This document shows, one piece after another, positions 34,081 through 44,413 of a stretch of 64,000 nt of DNA. The stretch is from Poronia punctata (lineage: Eukaryota > Ascomycota > Sordariomycetes > Xylariales > Xylariaceae), in contig MU401626.1 in assembly GCA_022579005.1 (NCBI GenBank), positions 1 through 64,000 of the forward strand. The letters run 5' to 3'. How positions within the stretch are numbered: the stretch's first letter is position 1; the number at the start of each line of letters is the position of its first letter. Under the pieces are notes generated by a model. The model had not been told where the DNA came from and searched no databases. It was given only the letters and a program-made list of their open reading frames with translations. A program made the position numbers and the translations under genes.

Positions 34081-34823
34081 CTTTCACTAACCGTTATCGA
34101 GCCGGGAGAGAATAACTGGCGACTTATTGCAGTTGAAGGAGGAGGCCGCAGATTTCGGGGGCAAAAATATGGGGTTGGAAATGGGACGCCGGGGGGGTAG
34201 CCTTGGTAGGACAACTGATAGGGAAATATAAATCTCGCCGGCAACTGGGGCATCCCAAACGGCCTGTAAACGGGAGCAAACAAGTCCTGAGGCCACCATT
34301 TGGGGTTCCACTGATGTTGAACGGCATTGGTCGAATACCCCGTATGCCCGCGTAATCCTTGCCAAAAGCTGGGGCAAGAACGGGCAAGCGTGCTCTTTCT
34401 TACTATGAACGGCTTAGTTTGCGAATTTTCGTCATGAATCTTGGCAACATGCAGATGCCGAGGTTTGCATGCAATTTGCAAGCCACAGTTACTTTGGAAT
34501 GCGAGTCTACCTCTCTACTCGTACAACTACACGTACTCGTAGACGGTAGACAGTAGCAATGCACATCTTGCAAGAGTGGCGCCTCGGGCCCTCCAGGACT
34601 TCAACTTCACAAGATACGTAGTTGGATGAAATAGTCGGATCTAAGTTACTAACGATCTAGGTTAAATACTGACTCGCCCTAAAATGGCGGCCGGAATATC
34701 CGCGCCTCCAAAGGATGGATTCTTTGAACAAAACCCATCAGACTGACTTTGCATCTCTATGCTCGAAAGTGAGCAGTTCGTCTTTGTAAGATAACCTACA
34801 AGTGATATATCCGGCTGTTCATC
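34081..34823. promoter_or_regulatory. Shared divergent promoter region, regulator and SDR genes
   Basis: 743 bases between the ATG codons of the minus-strand Zn2Cys6 gene and the plus-strand SDR gene. No gene is seen; the minus-strand ORF 34017-34481 is an open extension upstream of the regulator with no protein character. Any joint control of the pair must act here. No CGG-type inverted operator was identified with confidence. Confidence 0.5.
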
Positions 34824-35906
34824 ATGTCTTCGATACTATATTCGCCTGCTCACGACCTCAGCGCCTCTCTTCGAGATGTCTTCCTCTCGCCCCTGATCAC
34901 CGGACCCCTTCTCTTCGCCGTCACATACGCCCCTGAAGCTGTTCGCGATGTAATCCTCAACATGGCAAGCAAGATACCGGGCGTGCAGGCCTCCTCAGTA
35001 AATATCAACATGGCCACCCTCACAACAGTAGCACGCGTCATTTTCGGCCTGAGTATCATACGGCGGTTGAACAAGACCCTGAACACGGTCGCTGCCAACT
35101 CGTGGCGTTGGACAGCAAGCAAAGGCTGGGACTGGCCCAACGAGATAGCCGTAGTCACCGGCGGGTCGAGCGGAATTGGCAAGGAGGTCGTAGACAATCT
35201 TGCGGCCCTGGGCGTGCGTGTTGCTGTTCTGGATATCCAGGGCTTCCCCAAAGACTTGGGCGATAACGCGCGGATACGTTTCTACGAATGCGACGTGACG
35301 TCTTCCGAGTCGGTCGCTGCGGCCGCGGATGCCGTGCGCCGCGACTTCGGACACCCTTCCATCCTCATCAACAACGCCGGCATTACGAAGCCGACTTCCA
35401 TCCTCAAGATGTCCGAGTCTTTCCTACGCAAGATCTTCGCCGTTAATACCATGGCCCATTGGTTCACAGTGCAGCAATTCCTACCGCACATGATCCAGGT
35501 AAACAAGGGTCACATCGTCACAGTCGCCAGTCTCGCCTCGTTTGTGGCCTTGCCCACTGGGGCCGACTACTCGGCCACGAAAGCAGCTGCCCTCGCATTC
35601 CACGAATCGCTTGCTTGCGAACTGAAGCATTGCTACAAAGCGCCCAACGTCTTGACCACAGTCGTCCATCCCAATTTCGTCGCCACCCCTCTAGTTGCGG
35701 ATATCGCAGAACATCTAATACGATCGGGCGTGCGCATGCTCAACAGCAAGCAGATTGCAGACCCCATAGTCGCCCAGATCAAGAGTCGGCGGGGTGGCCA
35801 GCTGATCCTCCCTAGAGGCGCGACACCCATCTCGGGTATCAGGGGCTGGCCGACTTGGCTCCAGGAACTGATTCGGGATGCCCTTGGTCGCTCAGCGGTA
35901 GCATAA
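34824..35906 (+). CDS. Membrane-anchored short-chain dehydrogenase/reductase (360 aa)
   Basis: Intronless. Residues 1-110 are an N-terminal extension with hydrophobic segments (DVFLSPLITGPLLFAVTYA, VARVIFGLSII), as in microsomal retinol/17-beta-hydroxysteroid dehydrogenase-like SDRs. The Rossmann domain starts EIAVVTGGSSGIGKEV (TG-x3-GIG at 112-119). VLDIQ supplies the cofactor-selecting acid after beta2, suggesting NAD preference. NNAG is the structural motif, Ser about 236 (VASLASF) and YSATK (Tyr 249, Lys 253) the catalytic residues, with the usual 13-residue Ser-Tyr spacing. HPNFVATPL matches the PG-motif region. It would interconvert an alcohol and a ketone on a lipophilic substrate. The C-terminus ends in an amphipathic tail. 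Confidence 0.92.
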   Translation: MSSILYSPAHDLSASLRDVFLSPLITGPLLFAVTYAPEAVRDVILNMASKIPGVQASSVNINMATLTTVARVIFGLSIIRRLNKTLNTVAANSWRWTASKGWDWPNEIAVVTGGSSGIGKEVVDNLAALGVRVAVLDIQGFPKDLGDNARIRFYECDVTSSESVAAAADAVRRDFGHPSILINNAGITKPTSILKMSESFLRKIFAVNTMAHWFTVQQFLPHMIQVNKGHIVTVASLASFVALPTGADYSATKAAALAFHESLACELKHCYKAPNVLTTVVHPNFVATPLVADIAEHLIRSGVRMLNSKQIADPIVAQIKSRRGGQLILPRGATPISGIRGWPTWLQELIRDALGRSAVA

Positions 35907-36747
35907 ATTACCTACCTACATTACATACTACTAGTCTCTGTATTCAGCCTTTTGTTAATATTGTACGCCTCGAAGCAAGAATCACATGTAACTAAAGTGG
36001 ATGATCTACCTAGTCTACAACTCATTGCGTGTTGAATACTTGACAGGTTGGGGGCAGTTTAAACACTACGTATTACGACATCAGCCAAGAAATAAATGTT
36101 ACCTTGATGCATCCCTTGTCATCTCTTATTCACGTGTTAAATAGCAGATAGGTATGTACTATGTAGAGGGTCTACCTATTTTCAACGGTTCCCCAATGTT
36201 CAACAACCGTTGCCACGACCCCACCCACACCGAACCACGCCAGCGGATTTGCTTCCTTGCGTGCTTGCTTGCATGTACTATCGAGGTATTCTACTCTAAA
36301 TATCCCCCACGCTAGCGTAGTGTGTGACCTAAAGGGACCCATCAAAAAAGTCCATACTTTTAGGACTCTACTTTAGTACCTGATCAATCCTACGACTCGT
36401 ACGTGCAGATGGAAAAGATACATATTTACAAAATGCTGCATGGTCGACAAGCTCCCGCCGATGATGTTTAGTCTAGGATGTTATTTAGTACGCCCCTTGC
36501 CGAGGCATGTGCTCCTTCTCGCAAGGTACATCTCGTTATAGAAATTTAGATATTTACTTCGATATTACCAATAGTGCTTCGTATTTTCCCATGTGATGAA
36601 TATGGGTGATATCAGCTGCCGATAGCAACTGCAACGGTGCCGTCAATACAGCTTTCTTCTTCGTCGTCGTCGTATCCTTCTTCTCCTTATTCTACTTGGT
36701 AATAATATTAGGTTCTAGAGTGTTTAGTATCTAGCCCGGTTGCCAAA
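35907..36747. other. Intergenic between SDR and esterase genes
   Basis: No coding signal. A (TCG)n stretch (CTTCGTCGTCGTCG) lies at about 36660-36672, shortly before the esterase ATG at 36748. Confidence 0.5.
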
Positions 36748-37875
36748 ATGGCGTCTCTCCTATACATCTTTTTTGCGAGCCCCTTCCTGCTATCGCATTA
36801 CTTCTTCGACGTTCTATGTTGTCTCATCCCGTGGTTACGCCCTTCACGAACATGGTCACTCAACAAGGCCGTCCGCGTCCGCACCGTCCGGCTCGCATTA
36901 CTCTACATGTCGCTTTTTTCCTGGGGCGACAAACTTCGACTGAAACCAGGCCGTGAGCGGGACCGGTTCGAAATCATCAAGGCCAAGTCCGACAAACTAT
37001 ACAGAGGACCTCTGAAAGACACCGAGATCGAGCCGCAGACACTGGGCGCAACATGGACGCCGTCGAAGCCGACCCCCGCCGCAGCCAAAGACCCCAAGAG
37101 CACGGTGACGCTGCATTTCCACGGCGGCGCATTCGTCATCGGCGACGGACGGGACGGCGACACGGGATACCTATCTCGCACGCTCGTGAAGCACCTCGGG
37201 TGCCGATACGTCTGCACACCGGGATACCGGCTCTCCAGTAGCAAAGGGGGGCAGTTCCCGGCTGCATTACAAGATGCCCTGACTTCGTACCTCCACCTCG
37301 TCAAAGAGATGGGTATCCCGGGTTCCCGAATCATCCTGTCCGGCGATTCCGCAGGCGGCAATATCGTCATGGGCTTACTACGATACATCAATGAATACGG
37401 CCGAGAGCTCGACTTACCCGCGCCGGCGGCTGCGCTCCTATGGTCTCCCTGGGTAGACGTATCCGCGGCCATGGACGTGACGCTAGATATCAGGGAATCG
37501 CCCTACTACAAGACGGACTATCTGAATGCCGAGTTTGCGCGGTGGGGTGCGCGCACCGTGTCCGATTACGGGAGGATCGACCCGATGCATCCGTACCTGT
37601 CGCCGCTACACCATCCCTTCATACTGGATGCGCGGATTCCCATGTTTGTCCACACGGGCGACCACGAGGTGCTGTCGGACGATGATAAGGCGTTTGCCGA
37701 CACGTTTGCGAAACGCGGTTGGCCTGTGCATCTGTGCGTTTCCAAGGGATGTCCGCATGATATCCTCTTGCTGGGGCCGAGGATGGGCTTTCACAGAGAG
37801 GCGGAGGAGGCTACTAGAGATGCTAGGGAGTTCCTGGCGAGTCAATCGGCTCTACATCTCGACGGCGCTAGATAG
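36748..37875 (+). CDS. HSL-type alpha/beta hydrolase, probable esterase (375 aa)
   Basis: Intronless. The N-terminus (MASLLYIFFASPFLLSHYFF, then VLCCLIPWL) is a membrane segment without a clear cleavage site, so an ER-membrane anchor is likely. The core is of the hormone-sensitive-lipase family. HFHGGAFV (123-130) is the oxyanion-hole HGG motif, GDSAGG (199-204) the nucleophile elbow with Ser 201, GDHEVL the acid (Asp about 305), and CPHDI the histidine (about 337). All catalytic residues are present. It should hydrolyse carboxylic esters or lactones. Its neighbours, an SDR and a Baeyer-Villiger monooxygenase, make an ester product of that monooxygenase a natural candidate substrate; this is inference. 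Confidence 0.92.
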   Translation: MASLLYIFFASPFLLSHYFFDVLCCLIPWLRPSRTWSLNKAVRVRTVRLALLYMSLFSWGDKLRLKPGRERDRFEIIKAKSDKLYRGPLKDTEIEPQTLGATWTPSKPTPAAAKDPKSTVTLHFHGGAFVIGDGRDGDTGYLSRTLVKHLGCRYVCTPGYRLSSSKGGQFPAALQDALTSYLHLVKEMGIPGSRIILSGDSAGGNIVMGLLRYINEYGRELDLPAPAAALLWSPWVDVSAAMDVTLDIRESPYYKTDYLNAEFARWGARTVSDYGRIDPMHPYLSPLHHPFILDARIPMFVHTGDHEVLSDDDKAFADTFAKRGWPVHLCVSKGCPHDILLLGPRMGFHREAEEATRDAREFLASQSALHLDGAR

Positions 37876-39119
37876 TCGCGTGAATTTGTAATGCGTGTTT
37901 GGTGGGGTTTGCTGAAGCGATGATGTTTTTTTGAGATACTGTACCTGGAGGCTAGTCTAGAACAAGTGTAGAAGATGTGTAGATAAAGGAGCCTACGCTA
38001 AGATAACGCGATACCAATTTATCATCGAATTTACGATTTTTACACCTTCAATTCTTCCTCGCGTTGTATGAACGTCGTGGACTGCTATAACTTACGTATA
38101 CTGTTTTTGCTTTACTTGTGCATAAAATGTTTACTCCCACCCGAGATGTCCAGCAACGGTTGCCTAGACTATCATGCACTTCTCTGCTATTCCTTGAGGT
38201 AACCGACGTTTGGATTAGGTTGAAACACAAATACGTATACATACATCCCTCATCTCATTCGGGAAGTGAGCATCACACCGCGGACTCGGATACAACCGAC
38301 AAGTTTAAAAGAAAAACGGGTCTATCTTAAAACTAAGATACAACAAGGTACATTCCCCCCTCGTACCCTCGGTTTCGTTTAGCTTGGCCAATAAGAGTTG
38401 CCCTATCCACAAATGACGAAGCCCTCTTCCTTTTCGGGGTACACTTTGCGAATGAGAAAAGGAGGCTCAACAATAGATAGACATCAGCTACATAGTGGAA
38501 TTGAGTTGGTGTTATTTGTTCTTTGCCTTATCAACGCGCGTGGCATTGCGTGTCTCTTTTACACGTGATTGTCCTAGTATTGTACGAGTAAAGTTGTCTT
38601 TGGGTTTAGCTTGCGACGAAAAATAAGATCATATGCCGAGAAAAAGGATCTTGTTAAAATATTTTGCCTTTCTTTCAGTTTGTCGCCAGGGTACGAGTAA
38701 AGTTGAGGCGAGTCGCCTGTCTCTGTCTTGCCATGCGGTAACGCGAAATTCAAGTACCGTATGCTTGTGGCGGTTAAGTGGGGCATCCGACGGGGCCTCG
38801 GGTCCTGTTCCATTTCACTCGCTTTTGTTCCGTACGCAGTATATTCTTGATCTACCAACCTAAGATAAGGTACTTAGCTAACCTGAACATTATTGAGCCT
38901 GTGAAATTGGACAATAATAAAAAACGAAGCTTCGCAAATAAAAACTCCTAACCATAGTATTTTAGGGACCGCGATCGTCTGCACTTAAGGGTCATTCAGT
39001 TTTGTTAGCTACTTTCTGCCTTACCTACCCCTCCAACTTCAACCCTTTTCACAGACTACTTTATTTATCTTTTAGGTTCTGTGTAACTTTTAATCAAAAA
39101 TCAAAATCACTTCTCCTTA
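37876..39119. other. Intergenic, no gene seen
   Basis: About 1.2 kb between the esterase and the BVMO gene, both on the plus strand. Short ORFs only. The last 100 bases before 39120 are CT-rich, as in many fungal leaders. Confidence 0.5.
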
Positions 39120-40616
39120 ATGGCTAATCCGCTATCTACCGACGATTCGTCGTCGATGACGGCATCCGTCACGCCAGAATATGACTTCGACGTCGTCATC
39201 ATCGGCGCAGGCATTTCCGGCATCAACGCAGCCTATCGCGTGCAGAACCAAGGGCCCCCAGGCATGAAATATGTGATTCTGGAAGGGCGGGAGTCGATGG
39301 GAGGGACTTGGGATCTGTTCAAATACCCGGGCATAAGGTCCGACTCGGACATATTCACATTCGGCCTCCCATGGAGTCCCTGGGGCCACACGGAGTCGAT
39401 GGCGAGCGGGGACCAGATCAAGGAATATCTGGTCCAGTCCGCCCAGTCCGCCGGCATAGACAAGCACATCCGGTATTCTCACAAAGTCGAGACAGCCGAT
39501 TGGCACTCGTCGGAGAAAGGCTGGGTGTTGAGCGTCAACGCGCCCGGACAGGAGAAGCCCGTCATCTTCCGGTCGCGCTTCATGCTTCTCGGCACCGGCT
39601 ATTACGATTACGAAACCCCCATGGAGTCCATCATCCCGGGCATCGAGAGATTCCGGGGAGAAGTCATCCATCCGCAGTTCTGGCCCAAGGATTTCGACTA
39701 CACGGGCAAGAACGTGGTTCTCATCGGCAGCGGCGCCACGGCCGTCACCATCCTCCCTTCCATCGCCGATAAAGTCAAGCGCGTGACGATGCTCCAGCGA
39801 AGTCCGGGGTACATCTTCTCGCTTCCCACGAGCAGTTTCCTCACCAGACTCATGTTCGCCATCCTGCCGCTGTACTGGGCGCATTCGATAAACCGGCTCT
39901 TCTGGGCCTTCAAGAGCTGGGCCACCACGTGGTTCTGCAGGACGTTCCCCAGCGTAGCCAAAGCCGTCATCAAGAAAGTGACGATCCAACAGCTCCCGCC
40001 CGATATCAAATGGGACCCGCACTTCAAACCGCGCTATAACCCGTGGGAACAGCGCTTCTGCGCCTGCCGAGAGGGCGATTTCTACGCGGCCCTGCGGTCC
40101 GGGAAAGCCGACATCGTCACGGACAAGATCAAGACCGTCACAGAGGACAGCATCGAGCTCGAGTCGGGCCAGGCCCTACACCCCGACGTCATCGTCACGG
40201 CCACGGGGCTGAAGCTCAAGTTCGGCGGCGGCATCCAGTTCAGCGTCGACGGGAAGAGTGTCAAGCTAGGCGACAGGTTCGCCTGGAAGGCGGCCATGAT
40301 CGAGGGAATTCCAAACCTACTCTTCCTGACGGGTTACGAGGATGCGTCGTGGACGCTCGGCGCGGATGTCAGCGCCCATCTCTTCCTCCGCCTGCTCAAA
40401 CTGATGGAGAAGAAGGGCTCCAAGGTCATTGTGCCCAAGGCGTCGGCGCCGATGGAGGAGAAGCCGATGATGAGTCTGTCGTCGACGTATGTTATCAAGG
40501 CGCCTAGAGTCTTGCCAAGGGGTGGTACTGGTCAGTGGGCGCCAAAGAAGAATTACTTTTCTGATATGGCGGGTGCTAAGTGGGGGAATGTCACGGAAGA
40601 TATGGAATTCTTGTAG
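39120..40616 (+). CDS. EtaA-like Baeyer-Villiger flavin monooxygenase (498 aa)
   Basis: An intronless class B flavoprotein monooxygenase. DVVIIGAGISGINAAY is the FAD-binding GxGxxG (29-34). ESMGGTWDLFKYPGIRSDSD is the GG-x-W-x-x-x-x-YPG-x-R-x-D motif of Baeyer-Villiger enzymes. FRGEVIHPQFWP (178-189) is the F-x-G-x-x-x-H-P-x-x-W-P fingerprint. GSGATA (203-208) is the second, NADPH-binding site, and VIVTATGLKL the ATG motif near the C-terminal domain. Length and motifs match actinobacterial EtaA-type ketone monooxygenases more than typical fungal BVMOs, which are usually longer. A hydrophobic stretch at about 240-277 may associate with membranes. It would insert oxygen beside a ketone to give an ester or lactone. 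Confidence 0.92.
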   Translation: MANPLSTDDSSSMTASVTPEYDFDVVIIGAGISGINAAYRVQNQGPPGMKYVILEGRESMGGTWDLFKYPGIRSDSDIFTFGLPWSPWGHTESMASGDQIKEYLVQSAQSAGIDKHIRYSHKVETADWHSSEKGWVLSVNAPGQEKPVIFRSRFMLLGTGYYDYETPMESIIPGIERFRGEVIHPQFWPKDFDYTGKNVVLIGSGATAVTILPSIADKVKRVTMLQRSPGYIFSLPTSSFLTRLMFAILPLYWAHSINRLFWAFKSWATTWFCRTFPSVAKAVIKKVTIQQLPPDIKWDPHFKPRYNPWEQRFCACREGDFYAALRSGKADIVTDKIKTVTEDSIELESGQALHPDVIVTATGLKLKFGGGIQFSVDGKSVKLGDRFAWKAAMIEGIPNLLFLTGYEDASWTLGADVSAHLFLRLLKLMEKKGSKVIVPKASAPMEEKPMMSLSSTYVIKAPRVLPRGGTGQWAPKKNYFSDMAGAKWGNVTEDMEFL

Positions 40617-42198
40617 AGAAAGCACTTTTTGCGATGTTGCAGTCACGTCAGCCAGTCAGTTAGTCAGTCAGTGCAGTTCAATAGCTCTTAGAGGAAGTGT
40701 AATAGATAGTTGGGTTTTTTGCAATTCATTACAGTATACCCTCCTATCTAGAGTAAACATTTTTGAAGCTGCTAAAAGCTACGTGAGCATACCTAAGTTC
40801 AGCTACCTACCTACGTAGGGGTAAAATAAAACGAGCGAATTGTATATGCACGTCTCGAATACACAGACTATAGATCGTAGTATGTAAAATAAATGCAAAC
40901 ATCAACCGTTTGTTTATTGCATCAACCACCTACGTACATCACATCCCGCACGATCCAAGCAAACCGTTAATCTACTATACTATACCGAGCGCCATCGAGC
41001 CATTCCATCCTTCCATGATCATCACAATCATACCTAGTAGCCCACCGTGCCCGCCTCTTGCTCTTCACATGCACGACGTCATCCCTATTAACCCCATTAG
41101 TTACCCCAAACGACTTCCCGCTCGGCATGCTTATTAACCTAACATCGCCTACCTCCCTACTCGTTACTTATCCAGTTTAGTTTTTAGAAGGCCAACCTAG
41201 TTCTACCTAGACTTGACTAGTCAAGGTTACGAGTAGTTAGTACAAAACCACCCCGCTGTCGATCAAAAAAGACCTGGGGAAAAAGTAGGAGAGACAGTAA
41301 AGAGCCAAGACTAAATGGCGGGGGGAAAGAATCGAAATCTGGGGGAAAGCTCGCAAGCTTGTACGGGGTTAAGTAATGAGTGGGCCGGTCCAAAACACCC
41401 CAAGGTTACCATCGAGTCTCTTCGATCTATTCTAACCTAAATGTTGGGGAAGAATCGCATACTATACTCTTTAGGTGTTGTGATTCCTGATTCCAGGAAA
41501 CAAACATACGCATGATGCACCTAGCCCTGCAGGTTACTTACGAGTATCAAGTATGGAATTCGCCAGACCTCTTTCCTTCCACCACCTGAGCGTTAGGTTA
41601 CTGAGCTCGAAACACACTAGTAGACCTAGACTAACCCCAGATTACTTGCCCCCCCATCGTCGTCGATGTGCATATCGTAGGTAGGTACCACATGCACTCG
41701 TGGTTTTATTCCGAGGCCAGTTGACGCCGTTCTAAACTTCTGTCTTTCCTGATGCGGAGGGTGACGTTGTTTGTGTACTGTTGCTCTACTTTCACGTGTA
41801 GAAATATACAAAATGCTAAGAAAACCCCCTCTTCATCCCGCAATCTAGTACATACTAGTCTAAAGTTAGCGGCTCGTTGCGTTGACTGCATTTGCATTTG
41901 CGGCTTGACCTCTTTTACCGCCTATTATTAGCAAAACTGTGTGCACCCATCCGTTGTCCTCCTTCGCTCAATCAACTCGACTCAGCTTACGGCGCCATAG
42001 TTAGCCAAGGATTTTGGTTTAAACATTCATCACATAAGAACGATACCATCTTATCTCTCGCCTCTACTTACTGGATTTTCATCAAAAATAGAACCCTTGC
42101 CTTTTCTTACCCCCTTATATTTTTTATCTTCATTATATCCACCATATATATATATGTCCGTCTCCATATAGGCACCGGGCATATTTGTAGTTAAAATA
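40617..42198. other. Intergenic, no gene seen
   Basis: About 1.6 kb with short ORFs only. TACCTA/TAGGTA words recur (for example at 40803-40818 and 41679-41690), and a (CAGT)n stretch lies at about 40655-40672. A TATATATATA tract lies at 42145-42155, about 45 bases before the Sec14-like ATG. Confidence 0.5.
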
Positions 42199-43498
42199 AT
42201 GACACTTCGAGTATTGTCTCATAAAAGCGATAAAAGCGAGACCAGCCATATAGAAAAGTCTCCCGATATGGCTGTCTCGAAAGTCTCGCCCGGAACGCTG
42301 GGCAACCTAACGCCAGAAGAAGAGAAGAAGCTCCAACAAGCATGGGTACACCTCCTCCGCCTCAGCGGGGTCACGGACCTCGATAAACTCGACGAGGTGC
42401 CCGACTTGGAAGCCGACCTCCGGCCCGAGATGGGCGACATACCAACGACGGACAAGTTCCGCCGGAGCTTCTGGGAATTCGCCATGTCGGAACATCCCGA
42501 CGCCCTCGTGCTGCGCTTCCTGCGCGCGCGGAAATGGGATGTGCCCAAGGCCATGGCCATGTTGGTCTCGGCCGTCAACTGGCGGGTGCAGCGAAACATC
42601 TCCGGCACCATCGTGCGCACGGGCGAGAGTGTCGCCTTGAAGGCTGCCGAGGAACAGTCCGAGGATGATAAGGGGTTCATCTCGCAGTATCGCTCTGGTA
42701 AGAGCTACGTTCGCAGCACCGACCGCGAGAACAGGCTCGTATACATCATTCGCGTCAAGTACCACGACCCGCGCGCGCAGTCGGGCGACTCGATGGAGTC
42801 ATATGTTTTGCATAATATCGAGAATTTGCGCATCTTGCTCCGTCCCCCTGAGCACAAGTGCTGCCTTATTTTCGACTTGACCAATTTCGGACTGAAGAAC
42901 ATGGACTTCCATGTTGTCAAGTTCCTCATCACTGTCTTTGAGGCTAGATACCCCGAGACTTTAGGCCTAGTTCTGATCCACAATGCGCCGTTTGTATTCT
43001 GGGGTAAGTCCCCTCCTCTCATTTCCCCCTAACCCTGTCTATTCGCTCCTTCACTGACTTCAAACAGGAATCTGGAACATGATCAAGGGCTGGCTAGACC
43101 CAGTCATCGCGTCCAAGATTAACTTCACCCGCAAAACAGCAGATCTGCTAAAGTTCATCCCAGAGGAGAACCTGCAGAGCTTTTACGGTGGCAAGGATAA
43201 ATGGGAATACGAGTATATCGAGCCTGTTCCGGGCGAGAATGCGCGGCTCGAAGAGGCCGAGAAAAGGGAAGAGATAGATAAGCAGCGTGATGTCGTCATT
43301 CGCGACTTTGAGCGCGAGACCGTCGAGTGGGCAACAAAGGGCCTAGGAGACACCAAAGAAGATGAGAAGGCGGACAAGAGGAACGACCTAGCGGAACAGG
43401 TCACAGACAGCTATTGGAAGCTCGACCCGTATATACGGTCGACGACGTATTTCCATCGCCTGGGCTTGATGAAAAGATCGGAACATGTCGGGGCGTGA
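42199..43498 (+). CDS. Sec14-like CRAL-TRIO lipid-transfer protein (411 aa)
   Basis: Two exons, 42199-43003 and 43068-43498, phase 1 across GTAAGT...AAACAG. The CRAL-TRIO N-terminal helices include VLRFLRARKWDVPKAMAML. The lipid-binding domain contains RLVYIIRVKYHDPRAQ, CCLIFDLTNFGLKNMD, VVKFLITVFEARYPETLG and LVLIHNAPFVFWGIWNMIKGW, then DPVIASKINFT. The C-terminal tail is charged and helical (RLEEAEKREEIDKQRD). Proteins of this type exchange phosphatidylinositol and other lipids between membranes. Starting at 42199 keeps MTLRVLSHKSDK; the in-frame ATG at 42268 (MAVSKVSPG) is an alternative. No link to the oxidative genes upstream is required. Confidence 0.92.
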
Positions 43499-43966
43499 AG
43501 GGTCAACTGGCAAGCACAGAAGCTGAGATGATAAAACGTCTGCATAACGAATCCAATGTACTATCACCTTGTTGGTAAAGTGAATGAAAGATCTTGCCGT
43601 GCTGTGACACAAAGAATATTGCTGTGACAAAAAGAACATTGCCCCTTCTTTGCCTTTATTCTCGAGTTGCGGAATTTCTCAATGCGGGAGGTTAGCACAA
43701 ACAGACGAAATACATTACCACTGTCTAAACATGTCATTGTCTGCGATATGACTATAAATTTCCATGCCGTAACCAAAGTTCTTGAGAAAAGAGAAGACAC
43801 CAAGCACAAGAACAACTTCAACCTTACCTAAGACGAACAATCAATTCCTCTTCTTCTTCCCACACACGCACCCAAAACTCTCTCATCTACTCACCAACCT
43901 AACTCTCTAACCTGCAGAACAGGACCAGAGATTAACCACCTCAACCAATAAAGAACCATCAGCAAA
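43499..43966. other. Intergenic, no gene seen
   Basis: 468 bases between the Sec14-like gene and the next candidate ORF. The last 150 bases are rich in CA and CT and read like a fungal leader. Minus-strand ORFs here have no protein character. Confidence 0.45.
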
Positions 43967-44413
43967 ATGTGTCAAAATTACGAGAACTGCAATTGCATCT
44001 CCATCTGCACCATGCCATGGTTGTGGTCCATGGAGGTGATATTTGGAGAAAAGACAGACAACCACGTCTGCAAAGTCTACCAGAAGCTCGTAGACAAAGT
44101 TTTCGATTGCAGAAACATGATACACCTCGCATCCCAGCTGATGACAGACATTAACCGGGATTTGGATATGACCCTATTCACTGACGAAACAGAGGAACTG
44201 TCCATCAAGCACAATGCACTGGTCAAGAAAATCGCCGTTCAACAGGAGGCAATAATGGACATCCTTCTAGGTCTCGACGACGAATCCTGGAAGAAACTCG
44301 TCGACCAAAGCCAGCTCCGCGATCCCCTTGAGCCCGTGCTTGGGGAGACGCTGGAAAGTATCGCTCAACGCCGCACTTGTAGAGAACACCAGGCCGAGAC
44401 AGGCGCTCATTAG
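43967..44413 (+). CDS. Possible small orphan protein (148 aa)
   Basis: Not recognised. A single ATG-initiated frame in a good context (GCAAAATGTG) after a CA-rich leader. The N-terminus is Cys-rich (MCQNYENCNCISIC), followed by PWLWSMEVIFGEK. A long helical-looking region then runs to the end (LASQLMTDINRDLDM, TEELSIKHNALVKKIAVQQE, AIMDILLGL). There is no signal peptide. Amino-acid composition is protein-like with heptad-like leucines, so a coiled-coil is possible. The end, with many charged residues and no intron signal, could be artefactual. Competing ORFs on the minus strand are poorer. Confidence 0.5.
   Translation: MCQNYENCNCISICTMPWLWSMEVIFGEKTDNHVCKVYQKLVDKVFDCRNMIHLASQLMTDINRDLDMTLFTDETEELSIKHNALVKKIAVQQEAIMDILLGLDDESWKKLVDQSQLRDPLEPVLGETLESIAQRRTCREHQAETGAH

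Noticed and set aside
39132..40022. 296-codon ORF antisense to the BVMO gene
   Set aside because: A shadow of GC-rich codons: its Asp/Arg/Gly-rich composition has no domain, while the plus strand carries every BVMO motif.
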